Shown: positions 59,680-64,000 of the stretch, piece by piece
How the letters are laid out: every line of letters starts with the position of its first letter
Numbering within the stretch: position 1 is the stretch's first letter
Source: Eimeria necatrix
Taxonomy: Eukaryota > Apicomplexa > Conoidasida > Eucoccidiorida > Eimeriidae
NCBI RefSeq assembly: GCF_000499385.1
Contig: NW_013655328.1
Coordinates: 112,488 to 176,487 of the forward strand
Direction of reading: 5' to 3'
Length of the DNA: 64,000 nucleotides
The notes under the pieces: model-generated
What the model saw: the letters and a program-made list of their open reading frames with translations, nothing else
Told to the model about the DNA's origin: nothing
Databases searched by the model: none
Position numbers and translations under genes: made by a program

Positions 59680-62658
59680 ATGGCGGCGGATGGAGCCACG
59701 AAGGAACCAGAATGTGAGGATATGATGTCCACAAGCGGAATTTCCAAGCGTCAGGGCTCCAAAGTTGTAGCGGAAAGAGTGAGGCACCGCATCCCAGAAA
59801 GCTTCAAAGCCAACAATACTGTCTTACACACTGCTACTCAGTGGTAGTAAAAAGCTTTCAATAGGCTGGATTCCCATGGTGAGCTGCAAAAGTACCGAAA
59901 ATTAGTCAGCTCCTCCACTAGTGCTAACACTAAGCGAAAGAGACGGATTTCCACTTCGACCCAGGGAGACACTTCAGCGAGGACCAAGAACTGGCAGTCA
60001 TCCGATGATCCAAAGAGCTTAGAGAGCCGTCTGGCGGCTATCAGGCAAACGCACAACGCTGTTCTTCAAGGCATTGAGATTGCACAAGATAACATGATCA
60101 AAATGATGCAAGGTGACACAAAGCTACCCGTTGGATGCTAGAGGAGAAAAAGCCACTCCTTAAACACAACAAGTAGTTCCGAAATTGCGTGGGCGGCTTG
60201 AGAGAAAGAGTTGTGCTGTCGAGTTTTGTCTGTTGGGTGCAGAACAGGAAAAGCAGTATTTAAGAACCTTCAAACTTAAGTACGAGAAAAATATTAAGGC
60301 TGCACACCAGTCATAGGTAACAACGTGCAAACTGCTTCAAATGCTCGAATGTTCTGATTGCTACTGCTGAGAAGGAGGGATGATATTCTTCTGAATTTTC
60401 TGGCGAACATTTAGGACCGAAGATATCTTGGAGCAAACGAAAAAGCTCCAGAAGGTCCGGCTTCAAGCCTTCGCTGCCAGTACTGCAGTTTGGAGGAAGT
60501 TGTTTTGTTTCTGACAGCACAAGTCCCGGTAGCATCTAAAGAAGCTATTGTTAACAAAGCCTTTTCTAAGTGCTAATCTAAACCAGGTCACTTAAGTGAG
60601 TGGGTCATCTTTGGGGTGCCTTGCCAACGAGTACACCCTGCTTTACACTTTCGTGCGTTTCACGGTTTTCTTGCAACAAGTACTGTTTTTGCTTTCTGGC
60701 AGAAGCAGAAGCCCCCGCTGCAACTAGAGACCTTGCATCGAATGCTGACAATCAACCTGAAGGCTGCAGAAGAAGAAGCAAAGCATTTCGCCGAATTGAA
60801 TCAGTCGTTGGTCTGCCGAAACCTTTATTTGCAGCTGGAGACATCCTAATAGTACTTTGTGGGAGAGGCTTGCTCATTCTACGATAGGTGTACAAATTGC
60901 GGCTAGAGTGAAGATTTTACTGAGGCTGAAACACAGCAATCAATTGTTCTGTGATGGTTTAGATGGACAAAAATGCACAACTGGTTAAAGAAAATGCAAT
61001 ATTACGGGAACAAAACGATATCCTTGTTCGACGAATGGCCATTAAACGGCGGCAACAAGACAAGCGAGGCGGGCCAAGCTACATCGTTGCCAAAATTGCA
61101 CTATCGGTCTTTATATGAAACGCAAGTAATGCCATGATGTTGAGTGAAACGGGGGAAACCTTTCCCCTGCTTCAGCTACAGTTTGAGTGCCTGTGTGAAG
61201 TAAGCACAGCATTGGAAATGGTGGTACGACGGCATGAAAGGATCGTACGTCTCTGTTGAACATCTGGTGCGCAATGATGTAGAGAAGGGCGAGCTTGCCA
61301 TTCTACTCGAAAAGGGCCATATAGCCTGCGTGGAGCCTTCCCCAGATGTGTCCCCTAGTCCTCTTCGTCAGACTCTTACACCCACAACTCTCGCAAAAGC
61401 CAACGCCCGATGGCGCCAGAGTACGAAGAAGGAAAACTATGGTGAGGCATATTTGAAATGGGCCCTGAAGCGTTCACGTGAACAGTGTGGAAAGAGAGCA
61501 GCAAAATATCCCCATGAGCGGCATTTGAGCTGCACACAGAAAGAGAACTTGAGATGAGAGAGGAGCTATCTCGGCTACATGCTCTCTGCAACAAGCAGAA
61601 GAGCGAACTTACTCTTATGAAAGACACCGAATGTCGCCGAATGGAGCTGGAGCTACTTTTGAAGCAGTGGTCTGCTCTGCGGATTGCCGCTACTCGATAA
61701 GTTCAGTGTTTGCTGTAGAAGTAAAAGAGTCGCGTGCAGGAAAGACGTCCTGAAGCTGATTGTGCTTTGTAAAAAATCTTCCAGGCTGTTCTACTGCATA
61801 CTCATAAAAGTCTGTACCTCAATTTTGTCGCCTTTTTGTACAGTCTAATGGATATGAAGAGTCGGCTTACTGATGCAAGAAATAACTCAGTGGTAAGTTT
61901 AAAGTGCACCAACAATTGGATACTATTGGTGTTGTATGCTTTTGACAAGTACCTACGGGCATCCTCTCGTAAACGTTTGTTCAGATACAAAGCAACGGTG
62001 CAAAAACCAGTAAAGAATGCACAAGAAGTGAAGTGAAGCTTTCCATGGGTGACAAGGACGAAATTTTAAAAGCGATTGTGAAGATGGAGCAGTGAGACAG
62101 CTAACATTCTTCATGTATAGCACAATTGTGTTCCCTTTTCAACGCTTTCCACCACATGAGGCTCAATTACCACAAATATATCCAGAGATTTGCCATAATA
62201 CACGGGAAAGTCGTACACACAATCCACTCGGGAATTGCTATGTTAAGTTTTCTGGATCAGAGTTATCAAGCTGCTGCATCAAGACGGCAAGGCTTCGACC
62301 GAGGCAACGAAGATAAACGTTTCTTGGTTAGACAGTAAAGCCGACGAAATCAAACCAGAATACGGAGCCGTCCTCTATTCTGGAAGGAAAACAGTGCACG
62401 CCGAAAAGCATGAGCTTAACATGATGGCCAAACGTCCAGAAAGCAGACATCAAAAGGAAAAAAAACAACAGCGCAATATGTAGGAAATGTCTTTTTCATG
62501 TATTGCTGGTTGAAAAAAGACGTTCTGGCTGCCTTGAGACCTTGATAACGCTGCCGCCTTTCTTGGTTTCTTTCAGAGAGAGCTTTGCACAACCGCGTCT
62601 CTATTCGGTTTCAAAATTTGATTTGGAGCCTAGGCAGGAATACAGCACTTTTGAATAG
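59680..62658 (+). CDS. Coiled-coil protein gene(s), many small exons, function unknown
   Basis: Coding-like pieces: 59680-59778 (MAADGATKEPECEDMMSTSG, donor GTGAGG), 59893-60112 (Lys/Arg/Ser-rich, then RLAAIRQTHNAVLQGIEIAQ), 60706-60847 (HRMLTINLKAAEEEAKHF), 60964-61110 (MDKNAQLVKENAILREQND), 61140-61242 (LQFECLCEVSTALEMVVRRH, donor GTACGT), 61530-61697 (ERELEMREELSRLHALCNKQ), 61848-61890 (MDMKSRLTDARNNS), 62154-62243, 62336-62479 (KADEIKPEYGAVLYSGRKTV) and 62577-62658 (ESFAQPRLYSVSKFDLEPR, then TAG). Only the first join and the last two joins were checked in phase. Heptad-like Leu/Glu/Lys spacing suggests a helical scaffold, perhaps cytoskeletal. The piece ending at 61698 could close a first gene, making this two genes. 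No family recognised. Confidence 0.55.
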
Positions 62659-62954
62659 GCTGGTCAGTAACACTTTGTTCTGTGGGGAATGGCCCGTGGT
62701 GGCTACGCAGAATGCGCTCCAGGAGCAATACACCTGCTGGCTGGATAAGAAGAGTCTGCCTCCAAAAAAGGCAAAAAAGGCGTAAAGATATAGTTATCCC
62801 TCATCACTTCTAATTCAAGAGTGCTCACTTTGTTGTTGTTAGAATGGGATAGCAATAGCTAGAATGTAGTAGCTGCAGTGAAGAATGGAATGCCAGAACT
62901 GCACCTAACGCGTGTGTCTACTAGAACAGCAGCTCAAACGGTAGTCCAAGTGTT
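62659..62954. other. 3' flank of the coiled-coil gene
   Basis: An open frame to 62785 ending in Lys-rich codons overlaps the end of the gene above, but the frame with the phase-consistent splice is preferred. Nothing else is recognised. Confidence 0.35.
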
Positions 62955-63566
62955 ATGCACAGCACCTACTGCTGCGACTACGCTGCTACCTGGCCCCTCG
63001 AGTAGGGGCCTATGATAACGGTCTACCTTCGGCGCATTTCCTTGAAACAGTAGTCCAAATGTCACGAAATACATTTATTCATAGTTTTTTCTAAATCCGC
63101 TTTCCTGAAAATCCTCCTCACTCGGGGTTCTTGCCTCCTAGGCCCTGTGGGAAGGAGGCCTGCACCTGTAGTGCACAGGCACTACAATGGGGCTTGCTAG
63201 TGACCTAGAGACGATAGCTAGCTAGCGACCTACAATGGGTCGCAACACTGGAGGAGGACAGGACCCTCCTACTAGGATAAACGTAAGGAAAATTGTCTAG
63301 GAGATAATATGCATACGTGAAATGTGTGGAAAATGTGTGGAGACTGGGGCTGGCAATAGCGCCGGCACCAGTGCATGCCTCCTCCCCATAGGGCCTAGGA
63401 GGCGAGCTCCCCGAGTGGGGCGAATCGAACAGTGCACAGCGCCTACTGCTGCGGCTACCTGTCCCTCGAGCAGGCCTACAAACTACACCTAGCGTCGGCC
63501 TATTTCCTGGAAACTGTAGCTTAATTTCATCGAAATACAATAATTCTTAAGTTTTTCAAAATCTGG
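62955..63566. repeat. Nested repeat: outer direct copies and inner inverted arms
   Basis: Outer direct copies at 62955-63100 and 63432-63566 share GCACAGC(A/G)CCTACTGCTGCG, CCCTCGAG(T/C)AGG and CGAAATACA. Between them, 63118-63180 and the reverse complement of 63355-63420 align through ACTCGGGG...GCCTCCTAGGCCCT...GGAGGC. The spacer between the inner arms contains TAGCTAGCTAGCGACC and related short palindromes. No transposase or integrase sequence is seen in the window. It could be part of a mobile element, or subtelomeric-type repeat DNA. Confidence 0.7.
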
Positions 63567-63728
63567 TATTTGCGGGCTGTTCCGGGAATGAAATCTTTGT
63601 TCTTTCCGGAGTTGGGAGTAGAAATACTCCCATGTTTCAATGATGCTCACCTAGATATCTTCGCTCGGTAAGGGATGCATCTCCGCAACGGACGCGTTAT
63701 CGGCCCCACACCGCAGGAGACTTCTACA

Positions 63729-64000
63729 ATGTCAGTCAACAAAAAGCCGAGCGGGACGCCAGCCCATCATCGCCACGCGACTCTGAAGCCCACTGTGGCA
63801 GAGCGGCCGCATGGGCATTAGGAGGCGCCCCCACAGGCGATACCTATGACCAATGTTATTCCAGGGGACAGTCCCTTCGCCACGTGGGACCAATTCCAGT
63901 CCGCTATGAGTGTGATAAAAACTGTTATAGGGGGGACCGTGGAATCCGGGGCAACGATTCCCATGCTACCAGAAGACGGCAGCACTATGCAGGCCTTTCT
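63729..64000 (+). pseudogene. Reading frame with an in-frame TAG, running off the window end
   Basis: From ATG at 63729 (MSVNKKPSGTPAHHRHATLK), 30 codons lead to TAG at 63819-63821. The same frame then stays open to the end of the window (EAPPQAIPMTNVIPGDSPFA, then WDQFQSAMSVIKTVIGG), with protein-like composition. Either this is a decayed gene, possibly gag-like given the repeats to its left, or the TAG is in an untranslated leader and translation begins at the ATG at about 63846. A second frame is also open from about 63816 to the end, so the choice is not certain. Family not recognised. Confidence 0.35.

Noticed and set aside
59844..59864. A 21-nt mini-intron (GTAGTA...AATAG) that would join two coding pieces in phase.
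   Set aside because: A strong GTGAGG donor at 59779 and an acceptor at 59892 give the same phase with an intron of ordinary size (114 nt), so an exceptional intron is not needed.
62319..62331. A 13-nt gap between two coding frames that looked like a micro-intron or a frameshift.
   Set aside because: A GTTAAG donor near 62244 with an acceptor ending at 62335 joins the pieces in phase with a normal intron.
1..64000. CRISPR arrays, bacterial operons, rRNA genes and phage modules.
   Set aside because: Looked for and not seen; the sequence is eukaryotic with spliced genes throughout.

Overview
The window looks like nuclear DNA of a coccidian apicomplexan of the Eimeria/Cyclospora type. The evidence is intron-rich genes with canonical GT-AG junctions, an alveolin of the inner membrane complex, a secreted multi-EGF protein of microneme type, an axonemal HYDIN homologue (coccidian microgametes are flagellated), and CAG/GCA trinucleotide runs encoding poly-Ala/Gln tracts and also scattered through non-coding DNA. 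The genus is inferred; no species is claimed.

Layout. 0.1-14.3 kb (+): 3' part of a HYDIN gene whose 5' part lies outside the window. 15.8-18.8 kb (-): secreted multi-EGF protein. 21.2-26.9 kb (-): aminopeptidase P with 16 exons. 27.8-30.8 kb (+): WBP4/FBP21-type splicing factor. 30.8-35.8 kb: low-complexity DNA with unresolved exon-like pieces. 36.1-37.3 kb (-): orphan single-pass membrane protein. 38.3-39.3 kb (+): M50B-like membrane metalloprotease. 41.3-43.1 kb (+): RING/TRAF zinc-finger protein. 44.2-45.4 kb (-): OTU cysteine protease. 46.3-47.5 kb (-): unresolved gene. 47.8-49.3 kb (-): V-ATPase c'' proteolipid. 49.8 kb (+): tRNA-Glu. 51.0-52.2 kb (-): alveolin. 54.7-58.6 kb (-): HCF101 Fe-S carrier. 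59.7-62.7 kb (+): coiled-coil gene(s). 62.9-64.0 kb: nested direct/inverted repeats followed by an interrupted reading frame.

Exon boundaries were worked out by eye from splice motifs, reading phase and family conservation. For aminopeptidase P, V-ATPase c'', WBP4, M50B, the RING protein, the membrane protein and the EGF protein, the joined exons sum to an exact multiple of three. HYDIN boundaries, the 3' part of HCF101 and the coiled-coil gene are approximate.

The genes form no single pathway, as expected for eukaryotic nuclear DNA. They cover flagellum (HYDIN), pellicle (alveolin), invasion/secretion (EGF protein), proteolysis and ubiquitin (aminopeptidase P, M50B, RING, OTU), splicing (WBP4), organelle acidification (V-ATPase) and Fe-S assembly (HCF101).
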